NCBI GenBank assembly: GCA_023427575.1
Contig: JAEZAY010000043.1
Location: 1-14,702, forward strand
Length of the DNA stretch: 14,702 bases
Origin: Bacteroidota bacterium
GTDB taxonomy: Bacteria > Bacteroidota > Bacteroidia > Chitinophagales > Chitinophagaceae
Direction: 5' to 3'
The notes below the pieces were generated by a model. The model did not search any database. It was given only the letters and a program-made list of their open reading frames with translations, and was not told where the DNA came from. The translations under genes were made by a program, and so were the position numbers. This document shows, piece after piece, positions 14,347-14,702 of the stretch. Every line of letters starts with the position of its first letter. Position 1 is the first letter of the stretch.

Positions 14347-14702
14347 ATGAAAAAGTTTACCGGCATTTCCGTTTTCCTGCTCATTTTTATGAGCGGATAT
14401 TCCCAAAATCAATTGGAAGGCATTGTTAAAGACAGTCTGGGGGTTCCGGTCGCCGGAGCTACCATCATGATCAAGGAAGCTTCCATTTTTTCCGTAGCAG
14501 ATGCGAACGGCAGATTTATAATCCCGGCCAAAAAATTGTTGCCTTATACGGTTCGTGTCACCTCGGCTGGTTACAGACTCAAAGAAGTGAGAATTTCTGA
14601 ACTCCAGTCAGGTCCGCTGGAAATTTCCCTTTCCAGCGGCAATCAGTTATCGGAGGTGGTGTTAACCTCGCGAAGAAGAGCAGAATCAGCTCAGGCTGTT
14701 CC
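14347..14702 (+). CDS. TonB-dependent receptor, N-terminal part (cut by window end)
   Basis: The first 118 codons are present and the gene runs off the window. A signal peptide (MKKFTGISVFLLIFMSGYSQ) leads into a carboxypeptidase-regulatory-like domain: LEGIVKDSLGVPVAGATIMI, then SVADANGRFIIP, YTVRVTSAGYR and LEISLSSG. The segment LSEVVLTSRRRAESAQAV that follows is the typical run-in (TonB-box region) to a plug domain. This N-terminal type occurs in both SusC-like and other TonB receptors, so the substrate class is open. The palindrome at 14234-14260 suggests specific regulation, separate from the metal operon's operator. Confidence 0.88.
   Translation, partial: MKKFTGISVFLLIFMSGYSQNQLEGIVKDSLGVPVAGATIMIKEASIFSVADANGRFIIPAKKLLPYTVRVTSAGYRLKEVRISELQSGPLEISLSSGNQLSEVVLTSRRRAESAQAV

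Noticed and set aside
1..14702. tRNA or rRNA genes, or an insertion sequence with transposase
   Set aside because: I saw no cloverleaf-like sequence, no rRNA signature and no transposase-like reading frame in the gaps.

Overview
The window looks like chromosomal DNA of a Bacteroidota species, probably Chitinophagaceae-like. The evidence is the TAnnTTTG-type -7 promoter boxes (clear before PNP and both TonB receptors), the Porin_10-type putative porin, TonB receptors with carboxypeptidase-like N-terminal domains, and a CzcA-type pump fused to a TolC-type domain. No tools were run; all calls come from reading the sequence.

Layout. Positions 1-326 hold dispersed intergenic repeats and the terminator of sucC, which runs leftward (327-1541) and encodes the succinyl-CoA ligase beta chain. 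Divergently, a purine nucleoside phosphorylase (1813-2643) is followed by a putative porin (2707-4713). Next comes a four-gene heavy-metal operon: TonB-dependent receptor (4828-7116), small exported protein of unknown function (7152-7532), CzcA/CusA pump fused to a TolC-like outer-membrane factor (7586-11950), and lipoprotein adaptor (11943-13097). A strong promoter with a perfect 10-bp-arm palindrome lying over the expected transcription start precedes this operon.

Positions 13098-13622 have no gene but are full of structure: copies of a roughly 66-bp repeat also present at the left edge, arrays of degenerate 8-bp units, and a 12-bp-stem hairpin. A leftward lipocalin-like gene (13623-14084) follows. 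It has a UGA codon exactly where its signal peptide should present the lipobox cysteine. The window ends in the first 118 codons of a second TonB-dependent receptor (from 14347), whose promoter carries a 27-bp imperfect palindrome.

How the genes work together. The pump, its fused outer-membrane factor and the adaptor would form one tripartite metal exporter. The receptor and small protein share the transcript, and the receptor plug carries a CxxC pair that could bind the same metal. The most unusual points are the UGA at a lipobox, the internal signal-peptide-like segment in the pump-TolC fusion, the two palindromic operators, and the composite repeat family on both sides of the gene block.
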